A stretch of 64,000 nt of DNA from Neoaquamicrobium sediminum (GCF_013240295.1 NZ_JABETK010000002.1:1612001-1676000), one strand, 5' to 3'. Counted from the stretch's first letter, positions 44,339-56,511 are shown. Program-made: numbers and translations. The notes: a model not told the origin generated them from the sequence alone.

Positions 44339-45826
44339 TCACGCCGCCCGGTAATCCGGCGCGCTCTTCAGGTAGCGCGCGTAGGCGTCGGCGTTGGGCG
44401 GCGACAGGTTTTCGGCCAGCGGATTGCGCTTGCGCACCTTGGCCCCCATGTCGTCAAGCAGTTCGTCGAAGTGCTTGAAATGATAGGGCGCAACGCATAG
44501 CCCGCCATACACGCCGGCGGCCGGCCGCTCGTGCCGCTTCCATTGCAGCATCATGTCGATATTGGCGTTCATCTCCGCGGCGCTGGGCTGCCGCGCCAGC
44601 ATGCCGTCAGCATAGCGCACCAGCCAGTTCGCCGCGAGCTCCGCGCTCAAAACCGTGCAGAAGGACGAGTTGAACCCGACGAACCCCATATCCGGCAGGT
44701 CCGGATTGGCAACGATGCGATAGAGCCTGTATTGCCCGTCCGGCTCCACCAGCTTGCGGGCATATTCGTGGGGCAGAAAGGGCACGCCGAGCTTCCAGCC
44801 GGTCGCCAGTATGGCAATGTCCGTGGGCACCCACTCCCCGCCGGTCAGCACGACCCCGCCCTGCTCGTAGCGTGCGAAGGTGCCCTGCACGGCCTTTATC
44901 CGTCCCTCGGCGACCATGTCGAAGAAGCCGGGCGTGACGATGGGGACCGAACAGTTGAGCCCGGTCTCGATCGGCTTGGTCGGGCGAAGTCCCGTCTTCT
45001 TCAGCTTGAGCTGCATCGTCAGCAGGCTTTCCAGCGCCCGCCAGTTGGCCCACACGAACGGCCTGGCGATCGCGTGGTTCAGCCGCGCCATCGCCGTCTG
45101 GCCCCAGCCGGGAAACATCTTTTCCTGCGCCCGGATGTAGAGGATGCGCTTGAAGTTGATCAGCCCGCCGATGAAATAGGGTATGCGCCAGACCGACTCC
45201 AGATAGACGATCGTCACGCTGCTCGCCCCGGATTTCACCGCATTGACCGCAATGTCGGTGGCCGATTTGGAAAAGCCGAGCACGGTCACCCGCTTTCCCT
45301 TCACCATCGCAGGATCTGTATATTCGGACGAGTGGATTGCGTTGCCGCCGGCCGCCTCGAATTCGTCCCGTCCGGGAAATTCCGGCACGTTCCGGTCGCT
45401 GAACTGGCCGGTGCAGAGGGCGAGGAAATCGCAATCCGCCTCCCGTTCCGCGCCGTTCGAGTCCAGCGTCAGCGTCCAGCCCTTCCTGCCATCGGCGCGG
45501 CGCTTCATCCCTGTCACGCGCGTATCGAACGCGATCAGCGGCGCAATGCCGTTGTCGTCCGCATAGGCGCGCAGATAGGCATGCACCTGCGGTCCCTTGG
45601 GCCACTCCGGATAGTCGGCCGGCATCGGCTTGGATGTGTAGCGGTAAAGCTCCTTCGGGCTCTGCGTCTGGACGTCGGGATATGACCGCGATGGTTCCCA
45701 CACGCCGCCAAGGTCATGGCTGCGCTCGATCACGGTCACGTCGTGCCCGCGCTCCTTGAATGCCTTGGCGGCTGCAAGCCCGCTCACGCCCGCGCCAATG
45801 ACGAAGACCTTCTTCCTCTCGACCAT
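44339..45826 (-). CDS. Flavin-dependent monooxygenase (FMO/BVMO-like)
   Basis: The 495-residue enzyme has an N-terminal FAD Rossmann motif (VFVIGAGVSGLAAAKAFKER), a second NADP-binding motif (VTVLGFSKSATDIAVNAV), and the FxGxxxHxxxY-like sequence GGNAIHSSEY after FPGRDEF. This places it with flavin-containing monooxygenases and Baeyer-Villiger-type enzymes that insert oxygen into heteroatom or ketone substrates. The start at 45826 was chosen because the FAD motif begins a few residues later. The substrate is unknown. A cupin gene is transcribed in the same direction upstream. Confidence 0.92.
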   Translation of the reverse strand: MVERKKVFVIGAGVSGLAAAKAFKERGHDVTVIERSHDLGGVWEPSRSYPDVQTQSPKELYRYTSKPMPADYPEWPKGPQVHAYLRAYADDNGIAPLIAFDTRVTGMKRRADGRKGWTLTLDSNGAEREADCDFLALCTGQFSDRNVPEFPGRDEFEAAGGNAIHSSEYTDPAMVKGKRVTVLGFSKSATDIAVNAVKSGASSVTIVYLESVWRIPYFIGGLINFKRILYIRAQEKMFPGWGQTAMARLNHAIARPFVWANWRALESLLTMQLKLKKTGLRPTKPIETGLNCSVPIVTPGFFDMVAEGRIKAVQGTFARYEQGGVVLTGGEWVPTDIAILATGWKLGVPFLPHEYARKLVEPDGQYRLYRIVANPDLPDMGFVGFNSSFCTVLSAELAANWLVRYADGMLARQPSAAEMNANIDMMLQWKRHERPAAGVYGGLCVAPYHFKHFDELLDDMGAKVRKRNPLAENLSPPNADAYARYLKSAPDYRAA

Positions 45827-46053
45827 TGTCGTCTTTCCTCTCACCCCGGCACGCGCTTCCCCGTCCAGCGCGCAAGGCACGCCGGATGAGATCGGTCCCG
45901 ATCAGTTCATGTCAGGTTGGGTCTGCCGAAGCTCAGCTCAGGGCAAGCCCAAAAATGGCCGGATTCAGGGTCGTGCGGCGACGAACTTGTTTAAGGCACG
46001 TCAGCATCGCAGACGCAGAAAGCCGCCATTTGCAGGCTGCCCTCACCCGAACT

Positions 46054-46506
46054 TTAGTCGTTGGCTTCTGGCGGCAGGAAATCGACCTCATGCATCGCCG
46101 AAATCTTCACCACCTCTTCAGGGTCGCTGAGGTTGTCGAGCTTGGTGAAAAGTTCCTCCAGCATCCGCGCCGGCGAGACCCAGAACAGTGCCCGCGTCGG
46201 CTTGTCCGACTTGTTGAAATAGCCGTGAGGGATGCCGCGCGGCATGCGCACGAGGTCGCCCGCCTTGGCCTTCACCCACTCGCCGTCGAGCTTCAGGTCG
46301 AGCTCGCCTTCCTGCACGAGGATGAACTCGTCCTGGGTGGGGTGGATGTGCACGGGCACGAACTGGCCGGGCTCGCTGTTTGTCTCGAAGGCAAAGGTGC
46401 TGTCGCACACCGCCTTGGGAAAATAGACCTGGCCCAGGATGTTCCAGGTCTTGCCGGCGTGGCCGGTGCCTTCGCGGGTGATGCCCTTGTCGAGGTCTTT
46501 GCTCAT
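46054..46506 (-). CDS. Cupin domain protein
   Basis: A 150-residue single-domain cupin: motif 1 is FVPVHIHPTQDEFILVQEGE with a metal-binding His/Glu set, and motif 2 is MPRGIPHGYFNKSDKP. Such cupins may be dioxygenases, isomerases or sugar-binding proteins, and the active metal is unknown. It lies 226 bases upstream of the monooxygenase gene on the same strand and is divergent from the AraC regulator, which could control both. Confidence 0.9.
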   Translation of the reverse strand: MSKDLDKGITREGTGHAGKTWNILGQVYFPKAVCDSTFAFETNSEPGQFVPVHIHPTQDEFILVQEGELDLKLDGEWVKAKAGDLVRMPRGIPHGYFNKSDKPTRALFWVSPARMLEELFTKLDNLSDPEEVVKISAMHEVDFLPPEAND

Positions 46507-46701
46507 CGTGAAGCTCCCATTCTGCTTGAGGATGCGGCCTTTGCGACCGTCATTGGTTCCGTTCCCTGTTTAGGATAGCAGGCTTCCAGCCCTCTATCCG
46601 CATCACGCGGCCACTATCCGGAAAACGCAAAAATCGAACGGCTGCGGCTCCACGTCGCGCTTTCGGCTTTGTGACGTATCGTCATGTGGTAGTGTTCAGG
46701 C

Positions 46702-47829
46702 ATGCACATGAAAGAGGGGCATAGCAACGCAGCACCGCTTTCGGCACATATCCTGTTCGAGTCGGACGATCTCGACTGCGCGCGGGAGCGGGTTGCGGAG
46801 AAATTCTGCAGTCACCGGCTGGAGATCATCGGTGACAGGAAGCCTTTTCGCGCGGTTCACCACCACGCTCCGGGCGACATCATCTCGCTTAACTACATCA
46901 GCTACGGCGCGGACGTTCTGATCGATCCCGGCGAGCTTGGCGATTTCTACCTGATCCAGATGCCGGTCAATGGCGGCGCCACCATCCGCCACGGCGGCCG
47001 CGAATTCATCACCAGCCGCAGCGTCGCCTCGGTGCTCAATGCTGACCTCGCCACCCGGATGCAATGGTGGCAGGGCTGCGCGCAGATCCTCGTCCAGGTG
47101 CGCAAGGCGCCTTTCATGGCGCTCGCCGAACGCCTGCTCGACCGACGCCTTCCCGGCCCCGTCGTCTTCGACCCGCTGATCGACTTCACCCGGCCGCACA
47201 TGCTCGCCTGGCGCGGCATGGCCAACGCCATGTTCCACGCCGCGGAGGAAACCGCCGGCGGCCCCACGCTTCAGGCAGCCCTCAACGAGCAGCGCCTGAT
47301 GGAGCTCTTCCTGCGCGGCCAGCCTAACAATTGCAGCCTGTTCTTCGACGATACCCCGTCGGGCGCGACCCCGCGCCATGTCCACCGTGCCGAAGAGTAT
47401 ATCCGTGCCTTTGCCGACCGACCGATCACCCTGTTCGACATCGCCGAGGCCGCAGGGGTCGCGCCGCGCACCCTGCAACTCGGCTACCGCACCGTCCTCG
47501 GCATCTCGCCGCTGCGCTCGCTCGCCCGGGAACGCCTGCGCCGCGTGCGCTACGAGCTCATCGCCGGGGAAGGATTGGTTTCCGTCACCGACGTCGCATT
47601 TCGCTGGGGTTTCGGCCATCTCGGCCGCTTCGCAGCAGACTATCGCCGCGAGTTCGGGGAGCGCCCGAGCGAGACCGTACGCCGCAGCGCAGCCGCGCCG
47701 TTTCCCTCCTATTCGAGCGTTTCAGGCAGCTTCGCTAGCACGACGTCCACACGCCGCGACGCTTCGCCGCCGCTCGCCCCATTTCCGGGGTTCCCTACCC
47801 CTTCTCCTTACCCTATAAGGCCCGCCTAG
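46702..47829 (+). CDS. AraC-family transcriptional regulator
   Basis: The 375-residue protein has an N-terminal cupin-like binding domain (FSLNYISYGADVLIDP-type block) and a C-terminal AraC DNA-binding domain with two helix-turn-helix motifs (ITLFDIAEAAGVAPRTLQLG; SVTDVAFRWGFGHLGRFAAD). The last 45 residues are low-complexity Ser/Pro/Arg, which is not part of the family and may be extra readthrough. It resembles regulators of anthranilate or other aromatic-substrate pathways. It lies between the cupin and carB and probably acts on the cupin or monooxygenase genes. Confidence 0.88.
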   Translation: MHMKEGHSNAAPLSAHILFESDDLDCARERVAEKFCSHRLEIIGDRKPFRAVHHHAPGDIISLNYISYGADVLIDPGELGDFYLIQMPVNGGATIRHGGREFITSRSVASVLNADLATRMQWWQGCAQILVQVRKAPFMALAERLLDRRLPGPVVFDPLIDFTRPHMLAWRGMANAMFHAAEETAGGPTLQAALNEQRLMELFLRGQPNNCSLFFDDTPSGATPRHVHRAEEYIRAFADRPITLFDIAEAAGVAPRTLQLGYRTVLGISPLRSLARERLRRVRYELIAGEGLVSVTDVAFRWGFGHLGRFAADYRREFGERPSETVRRSAAAPFPSYSSVSGSFASTTSTRRDASPPLAPFPGFPTPSPYPIRPA

Positions 47830-47940
47830 CCTGACAGAATCTTCACTTGCCCCGAACCGGCAGGGCCTCCGCGACGCGTCAGCGCAAAACGGAGAATCCC
47901 CGTCCGGCGCTTGGGCAAGCCCGAACCGACGGACGCTTCC

Positions 47941-51423
<3,483 letters not shown>

Positions 51424-51462
51424 AGTCGCCTCTCAGTTACAAAGGAAATATGCAAAATTAAG

Positions 51463-53394
51463 TTATCTTGCATCTACGCAGGAGAGTTCGGAAACAAATT
51501 TGACAATTTCGTCAATAATCGGAAAGTTTATACCTTCTGATTTAGCCACTTTAAAAATAGCGCTGAAAATTGCGGGGGACTTGCTCGCGTCCTTTCCGTT
51601 GACATTAAACCGTTTGCTTATATTGTCTCGAATGGCGAGATATCTCTCACCCATAGCTTCAGACATAAGCTTCTCCAAATTCCCTGCGATTGCCGCAAAA
51701 CCCGGCTCACAACCGGCAGGAAAGTCCTGCACATTAGGGTGACCAACAATAGCCTGAATAAGTCGATTTCTCTTCCTAGCTTGTTCAATATCCTTCGTAT
51801 TCGTTTGGCCACTGTCATTATCGAAGATAGGATAAGTCGGAATACCCAAGCTCCTGAACGCAAAAAGCGGCTTATCTATTTTCGTTTTCCCGCCGACATC
51901 AATTAACGCTATTCCCTCCCGCAATGGATCGCGGCCTTGATGCATATAGGCAGCTTGAATTATGGCTTTGTCCGACACTCCTTCGACAAGAATAACCTTT
52001 TCTGCGAAGAACCCTTCTGAAACTTCTCGATTGAAAATATGAAGACCCAACTTAAATGCTTCCACCGAAAGAGGCTGCACATCGTCGCCCAGATGGCGCG
52101 CCATCCCCTCGCTAAAATCCTTTATTGTAAGATTATTACATACCGTATCCATACCATCATCATGCACCCTCTTGGAAAGCATTCTAATTTTATCAACGTC
52201 TATAATACTTACAAGTTTCTCCGAATGAGTTGCGTATATAATCTGCACCCCTATACCATTTTCTTTGCTATATTCCCTTGTTATATTTTGAAATGCCTCA
52301 TAGAAAAGCGACTGCTTTATAGGATGCTGATAAATTTCAGGTTCCTCAATCAGGATAATAATATCACTGAAGGCCTCACCGAATTCCTCCTGAACGTCGT
52401 CAGCCCCCGGCAACGATTGCTGTTCAGCTAGAAACTGCACGAGGGAGAAAAGGATCGCGCGCTGGAGCCCATGCCCCACATTTGCGACGCTGCCCTGCAA
52501 CCCTCTATGCACCACATTAACCACAGGAGCCGGGAACGACACACTAATCTCGTTGGCCTTATTAAGATCTGCCACAAGACTGGTGTCAGAATAATACATT
52601 CCAAGCGTGTCCGTCAGCCTCTTACTTATGTCTTTTAACTGCGGAACCTTTTCAGGGTCAGTAATCTCTGCAAGCTTGTTATTTGATTCCAATATAAAAT
52701 CAGAAAATTCTTTCCTATTTTCGAATGTTTGTTTTACGATTTCGGAAAGCAATCCGATTACCGGGCTTTTTCTCTGATCGCTGGCCTCCTCACTAGTATC
52801 TTTAACTGCATGTATAAATCTAACAGATGTCTTTTTGCTAAGCTTCCCTAAGGCGACATTTTTTGCTCCGAAAAAACCTCGCACTTTTGATTCCTTTAAT
52901 AAATCTGGATTCCTCGCTTCCCACTCCTTCAAATTCTCTTCCATTTCATCACCGGAGGCGGCAGGAAGATCATATTCGGCCCTCAGAGAAGTATATAAAC
53001 TACGCTTCTTATTCCCATTATTCTCTTTTCGAAATTCGTCGAATGCTGGATTTATTTTAGCGTGAACAGAGAACTCGCCGGTATCGCCAGATTGGCCGCC
53101 GAACTCGCGTACCACTCGCAGCCTGCCATCCACAGTGGCCCGCGCGAACTCTGCCCTCTCAACCGGCGTCAAGTCGCAAAACTCCATTGCAATCGAAATC
53201 TTGCGCAATTGGTTATGCATAAAATGATCCTGAATGGAAATCTTGGCAGAGGCGTCAAAGAATAGATCAATCGCCTTAAGTATGGATGATTTTCCCGCAT
53301 TATTCGTTCCAACGATGGCCGTTATTTCATCGAAGTTCACAATAAGGCTTTCAATAGAACGAAAATTTTCTATCTGAACATTAGATATTCTCAT
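51463..53394 (-). CDS. OLD-family AAA ATPase with TOPRIM nuclease domain, candidate defence protein
   Basis: The 643-residue protein is an OLD-family protein: Walker A GTNNAGKSS (29-37), an ABC-like segment NVGHGLQRAILFSL (305-318), Walker B IIILIEEPE (345-353) with an ATHS loop at 388-391, then a C-terminal TOPRIM domain with VILVEGVSDK (467-476) and the acidic DND (525-527). OLD proteins are ATP-dependent DNA nucleases; relatives include the GajA subunit of Gabija and other phage-defence nucleases. The gene is visibly AT-rich, unlike its neighbours, indicating recent transfer. It lies 36 bases downstream of an HsdR-N nuclease gene on the same strand. No UvrD-like Gabija partner is present. 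Confidence 0.88.
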   Translation of the reverse strand: MRISNVQIENFRSIESLIVNFDEITAIVGTNNAGKSSILKAIDLFFDASAKISIQDHFMHNQLRKISIAMEFCDLTPVERAEFARATVDGRLRVVREFGGQSGDTGEFSVHAKINPAFDEFRKENNGNKKRSLYTSLRAEYDLPAASGDEMEENLKEWEARNPDLLKESKVRGFFGAKNVALGKLSKKTSVRFIHAVKDTSEEASDQRKSPVIGLLSEIVKQTFENRKEFSDFILESNNKLAEITDPEKVPQLKDISKRLTDTLGMYYSDTSLVADLNKANEISVSFPAPVVNVVHRGLQGSVANVGHGLQRAILFSLVQFLAEQQSLPGADDVQEEFGEAFSDIIILIEEPEIYQHPIKQSLFYEAFQNITREYSKENGIGVQIIYATHSEKLVSIIDVDKIRMLSKRVHDDGMDTVCNNLTIKDFSEGMARHLGDDVQPLSVEAFKLGLHIFNREVSEGFFAEKVILVEGVSDKAIIQAAYMHQGRDPLREGIALIDVGGKTKIDKPLFAFRSLGIPTYPIFDNDSGQTNTKDIEQARKRNRLIQAIVGHPNVQDFPAGCEPGFAAIAGNLEKLMSEAMGERYLAIRDNISKRFNVNGKDASKSPAIFSAIFKVAKSEGINFPIIDEIVKFVSELSCVDAR

Positions 53395-53430
53395 GAAATT
53401 TCACCCCAGAACAAAACCAAGAGGAGTCGG

Positions 53431-54201
53431 TTAAATTGGCGCCACTTCCCTCTTCCTCGCCCTCTCAATCTTCCCCTGCGCCTTCCTGATCCGCGTCGCC
53501 GCTTCCTTGGCCTTGTCGCCGTCCATCGCCTCGCGTTTTATCACCTCGTGCTCGATCAGGGCGGCAAGGTTTTCAGGCGCGACTTTCAGGTCGGGAAAGA
53601 GCCGTCGCAGTTCGCGCCGCACCACGGCGACGACCGGCTCCGAACGCAGGATCGCCGCCACGGTGAACCGGTTGAACAACTGCGCCTGCTGATGGAACGC
53701 GTCCATCGCGTCCGTCGTCAGCCCCTCCTTGGCGAAGAGGAACATCTGCCTCAGATGGTCCTCGTTCCTCGGCGTCATGTCGGGAAGGATGAAGCGGCAG
53801 ACTTCCTCGTGGCTGATCTGGTTGGAAACGTAGATCCGGATCAGCCGCCACTCGACCGCATTGGTCAGGATCACCCAGTGAATGCCCTGATGCGCACCAT
53901 AGTCGATCACCTGCCGCAGGTGGTTGTCGGCAAGACTGCTTCCCGCCGACTTCACCTCGATGAGGAGGCGCAACTTGCCGCCGATCCTGATTGCAAGGTC
54001 GCAATAGGTCGCCTTGATCTGGTGTTCCGATGTCAGCTCTTCATATTTGTCGTAGCCGAAGACGTCGGCCAGAATATCCTTGACCACGGTGACAGTATCC
54101 GCCTCCGCCACGTCAGCCTTTTGCTGTGCGGTTGCCACGCGTTGGTATTTCTTCAGGTTGACGCCAACCCGATCGACAAACTTCTTCGGCAGCCTGCTCA
54201 T
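53431..54201 (-). CDS. Type I restriction HsdR N-terminal domain (nuclease-fold) protein
   Basis: The 256-residue protein carries the PD-(D/E)xK nuclease core of HsdR-N type: ELTSEHQIKATYCDLAIRIG supplies the Asp and LRLLIEVKSAGSS the E-x-K. There is no helicase part and no HsdM/HsdS partner nearby, so it is a stand-alone nuclease-fold protein. The C-terminus is helical and basic (ATRIRKAQGKIERARKRE). It has a GGGGGA site for the ATG at 54201; an ATG at 54213 is another option. It lies upstream of, and close to, the OLD-family gene, and may form a two-gene operon with it, although its base composition matches the genome average better. Confidence 0.85.
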   Translation of the reverse strand: MSRLPKKFVDRVGVNLKKYQRVATAQQKADVAEADTVTVVKDILADVFGYDKYEELTSEHQIKATYCDLAIRIGGKLRLLIEVKSAGSSLADNHLRQVIDYGAHQGIHWVILTNAVEWRLIRIYVSNQISHEEVCRFILPDMTPRNEDHLRQMFLFAKEGLTTDAMDAFHQQAQLFNRFTVAAILRSEPVVAVVRRELRRLFPDLKVAPENLAALIEHEVIKREAMDGDKAKEAATRIRKAQGKIERARKREVAPI

Positions 54202-54293
54202 GAAATCCCCCATTCCCCGCAGGCATTTTGCCCGCAAGGCGGCTCACGACACAAGCATAAATTGAAAAGGCGGAGGGCACGCCGCAACACCCC

Positions 54294-54312
54294 TTGCCAC
54301 CGGTTTTGGCAA
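54294..54312. promoter_or_regulatory. Inverted repeat upstream of the toxin-antitoxin pair
   Basis: TTGCCA (54294-54299) and TGGCAA (54307-54312) form a perfect six-base inverted repeat with a seven-base spacer, 16 bases before the antitoxin start. It is a good candidate for the autoregulatory operator expected in type II toxin-antitoxin modules. Confidence 0.5.
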
Positions 54313-54327
54313 TGCTAAATTTCGGTC

Positions 54328-54528
54328 ATGACGAAGCTTGAAAAAATCGAGCGGGAGATCGAGGCGCTCGGCCCCGAGGAGCTCTCACATTTCCGCGCGT
54401 GGTTTGCCGCCTTCGATGCCGCCAATTGGGATGCCCGTATCGACAGCGATGCCGCGTCCGGAAAACTCGATGCGCTGGCCGAACGGGCTCTCACCGCCCA
54501 CCGCGACGGCCGCACGCGTCCACTGTGA
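54328..54528 (+). CDS. Putative antitoxin of a type II toxin-antitoxin module
   Basis: A 66-residue, acidic, helical protein (LEKIEREIEALGPEELSHFR, then FDAANWDARIDSDAASGKLD) whose last four bases overlap the GTG start of the downstream toxin (sequence GTGA). The pattern, with a loose N-terminal helical part and an Asp/Ser-rich C-terminal tail, matches small antitoxins paired with RelE/ParE-type toxins in other proteobacteria. It presumably wraps around the toxin and represses the operon through the upstream inverted repeat. Confidence 0.75.
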   Translation: MTKLEKIEREIEALGPEELSHFRAWFAAFDAANWDARIDSDAASGKLDALAERALTAHRDGRTRPL

Positions 54529-54779
54529 ACCATTTCGCCATTGCCGATTTCTGGGATTGCTACCAGAGATTGCCAGCGGCGGTCCAAAGAATTGCGGATC
54601 GCAACTTCGAACGGCTGAAGGCCGATCCTTACCACCCTTCACTGCATTTCAAACAAGCTGGCCGTTTCTGGTCGGCTCGTGTCGGCCTCCAGTACCGCGC
54701 GCTGGCCGTCAGGGATGGGGACGACATGATCTGGTTCTGGATTGGCACGCATGCCGATTATGACAGGCTTGTGGGCTGA
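54525..54779 (+). CDS. RelE/ParE-superfamily toxin (HigB-like)
   Basis: The 84-residue product has the RelE/ParE fold pattern: FAIADFWDCYQRLPAAVQRI forms the two helices, and FWSARVGLQYRALAVRD with MIWFWIGTHADYDRL the sheet with the basic surface that cleaves mRNA or inhibits gyrase in relatives. The GTG start overlaps the antitoxin stop, a normal feature of such pairs. Whether it is an RNase or a gyrase inhibitor is unknown. Confidence 0.82.
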   Translation: MNHFAIADFWDCYQRLPAAVQRIADRNFERLKADPYHPSLHFKQAGRFWSARVGLQYRALAVRDGDDMIWFWIGTHADYDRLVG

Positions 54780-54784
54780 CTTCC

Positions 54785-55243
54785 TCACGCCACCCAGGCC
54801 TGATACTCCCCCACCAGCCCCTCATATTCCTCCATGTCCGGAAATTTCTCGAAGCTGCGCACAGCGCCCGTCTGCGCGAAGGGCAGCCTGGTGGAGGTGT
54901 ATGTCTCCATGAAAGGGCGGAACCACAAGGCGTCGTCCAGCATGGTCGGGCGCACGTTTACGAACCAGTCCATGCCTTGGGCGCGCGTGAACATCCACGT
55001 CATGCAGTGCCCGCAGCAATAATGGTGGATGTCGTCGCCATGCAGGCCGCCGATCACCGGCTCGCCCTTCGTCACCGCGAAGCCGTCGGCGGGGATGATC
55101 GCGGTCAGCGAATAGGCGCTGGCCGACATCTTCTGGCAGCCGGGGCAGTGGCAGGCGCTGGTTGCCAGCGGCGGTTTCGTCACGCGGATTTCGACGCGCC
55201 CGCAGCGGCACGATCCGGCAAGCGGCAGGGGCATTCTGGACAT
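54785..55243 (-). CDS. GFA-family (glutathione-dependent formaldehyde-activating-like) zinc protein
   Basis: A 152-residue protein with the cysteine layout of GFA/CENP-V proteins: GSCRCGRVEIRV, then ACHCPGCQKMSAS, and later YCCGHCMTW. These bind two zinc ions. The family name comes from Gfa of Paracoccus, which speeds formaldehyde-glutathione adduct formation; the role of most members, including this one, is unknown. It is convergent with the toxin gene and marks the end of the accessory block. Confidence 0.9.
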   Translation of the reverse strand: MSRMPLPLAGSCRCGRVEIRVTKPPLATSACHCPGCQKMSASAYSLTAIIPADGFAVTKGEPVIGGLHGDDIHHYCCGHCMTWMFTRAQGMDWFVNVRPTMLDDALWFRPFMETYTSTRLPFAQTGAVRSFEKFPDMEEYEGLVGEYQAWVA

Positions 55244-55483
55244 AGGGACATCTCCGGGTGTTTTAGGCGGTGAACGTGGCGCGCCGGGCCGGCGCGGCGT
55301 CGCGCCATGGAAGAAAATTCACCCCCGCCTGTCCACCCCCTCCCCGCCCCGATCTGCCCTTTTCAACCGCCCGCCGGGCACACTGGCGACGCGTTGCGCC
55401 ACGGATGTGAATTTCGCGATCCACACACTTTCCACACGCATAGACTGTAGATAATCTGGCGCTTTCAATGCGGGGGTGCATAC

Positions 55484-55852
55484 ATGAAAGCGATATCGGT
55501 GCGGCGAGCATCTGCCTTGATGCTCGCGGGGGTTGTTGTGTTGTCCGGGCCGGTTGCCGCTATTGCGGAGTCGCTCGCCGGCAGTGCCGGCCAGGTTCGC
55601 CACCGCCCGCGTTTCATGGACTCGGAAGGCGTCTGTCAGGACGTCTACAAAGCCTATGTCGAAGCCTCCGGCCACTCCGCCTATGCGCAAACCCATCTGA
55701 GCTTCAACGTCGAAGCCTTTTTCTGCGGGCATTCCTTCAACGCCCCGTCGCAGAAGGTTGCCGAGGAGCGCGCCCTGGAGAACTGCAACGCCGCCTTCAA
55801 ATACTACAAGCTCTCGTCGGCCGGCCGGTGCACCATCTACGCTTCCAAATAG
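55484..55852 (+). CDS. Secreted hypothetical protein
   Basis: A 122-residue protein with a signal peptide (RRASALMLAGVVVLSGPVAA, cleavage near AIAES). The mature part contains four cysteines (GVCQDVYKAY, FFCGHSFN, LENCNAAFKY, GRCTIYASK), which suggests a disulfide-stabilised periplasmic domain; the pattern AEERALENCNAAFKYY resembles DUF4189-type secreted proteins. Function unknown. A palindromic repeat follows it. Confidence 0.7.
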   Translation: MKAISVRRASALMLAGVVVLSGPVAAIAESLAGSAGQVRHRPRFMDSEGVCQDVYKAYVEASGHSAYAQTHLSFNVEAFFCGHSFNAPSQKVAEERALENCNAAFKYYKLSSAGRCTIYASK

Positions 55853-55884
55853 GCGCGGGCCGCAAGCGCCATTGAGCAATGGCA

Positions 55885-55995
55885 CGCCCCCTCCACCGCT
55901 TCGCAGGGGAGGAACGGGGGCGCGGCCGTCCGCAGCGCTGGATCCTCCCCTGTTTCACGGGGGAGGGGACCGTGCGAAGCATGGTGGAGGGGGCG
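55885..55995. repeat. Large palindromic repeat element
   Basis: The outer arms CGCCCCCTCCACC (55885-55897) and GGTGGAGGGGGCG (55983-55995) are perfect complements. They continue with GCTTCGCA (55898-55905) against TGCGAAGC (55973-55980), and inner GGGGAGGA/TCCTCCCC arms pair inside. The nested structure resembles the palindromic intergenic repeats found in many copies in rhizobial chromosomes. Confidence 0.75.
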
Positions 55996-56106
55996 TTTCC
56001 GTGAAAACCTGAAGCGATCGAGGCCGCTCCTGCCCACCTAAAAAAATCCATCCACCTCCCCCAACTCGCCCGACAATCCCGCGCCGGACCGGAATGAGGA
56101 ACGGCG

Positions 56107-56511
56107 ATGGACTGGCATGTGGCGATCGAGAAGAACCGGGAGGCGCTGAAACGCGTGCTTGCCATGCTCGTTGCCATGGTGAGGAGCGGTCCGCGCAGCG
56201 GGACGGAAAGCCAACGATTTGGCTTTCCGGGCGAACGAACGGTGAGACCCCGGTGGCCCTTCGGGGGCATCGGAAGGTCCAGTGGACCTTTCGAGGGGGT
56301 CGAACGCCCGGAAGGGCAAATGGCCATAGCCGAGGGCTGGGCTCAACAGGTGGCTAGCCCCAACGAAGCGTCTGAGAACGGCCGGGACACTGCCGGAGGC
56401 AGCGGGGACCCGGAGGGGATGCGTTCCGAAAGCCGCCCGGCGCTCCCCGTCATCTCCACCGCGCCGTGCTGCGGCTGCTGCGTCCAGCGGAAGCGGCGGC
56501 ACGGCGGCTGA
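56107..56511 (+). CDS. N-terminal piece of a split hypothetical gene
   Basis: The frame starts MDWHVAIEKNREALKRVLAM, a helical start that reads like a genuine protein N-terminus, then runs into about 90 residues of Gly/Arg/Pro-rich sequence encoded by a hairpin-rich insert, and ends at 56511. Its last part overlaps, in another frame, the start of the next open frame, which looks like the true continuation (APRHLHRAVLRLL). I infer one original gene interrupted by an insertion that also shifted the frame. A GAGGAACGGCG site lies just before the ATG. Confidence 0.5.
   Translation: MDWHVAIEKNREALKRVLAMLVAMVRSGPRSGTESQRFGFPGERTVRPRWPFGGIGRSSGPFEGVERPEGQMAIAEGWAQQVASPNEASENGRDTAGGSGDPEGMRSESRPALPVISTAPCCGCCVQRKRRHGG
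56183..56445. repeat. Hairpin-rich insert within a hypothetical gene
   Basis: The segment contains successive short inverted repeats: CGGAAAGCC/GGCTTTCCG around 56206, GGTCC/GGACC near 56276, GCCC/GGGC, GGGCT/AGCCC and CTGCC/GGCAG. This density is not found in neighbouring coding DNA. It separates two parts of what looks like one protein, so it may be a mobile palindromic element. The limits are approximate. Confidence 0.5.

Noticed and set aside
51463..53394. Calling the OLD-family protein a Gabija system
   Set aside because: GajA needs a GajB (UvrD-like helicase) partner; none lies nearby, and the neighbour is an HsdR-N nuclease.
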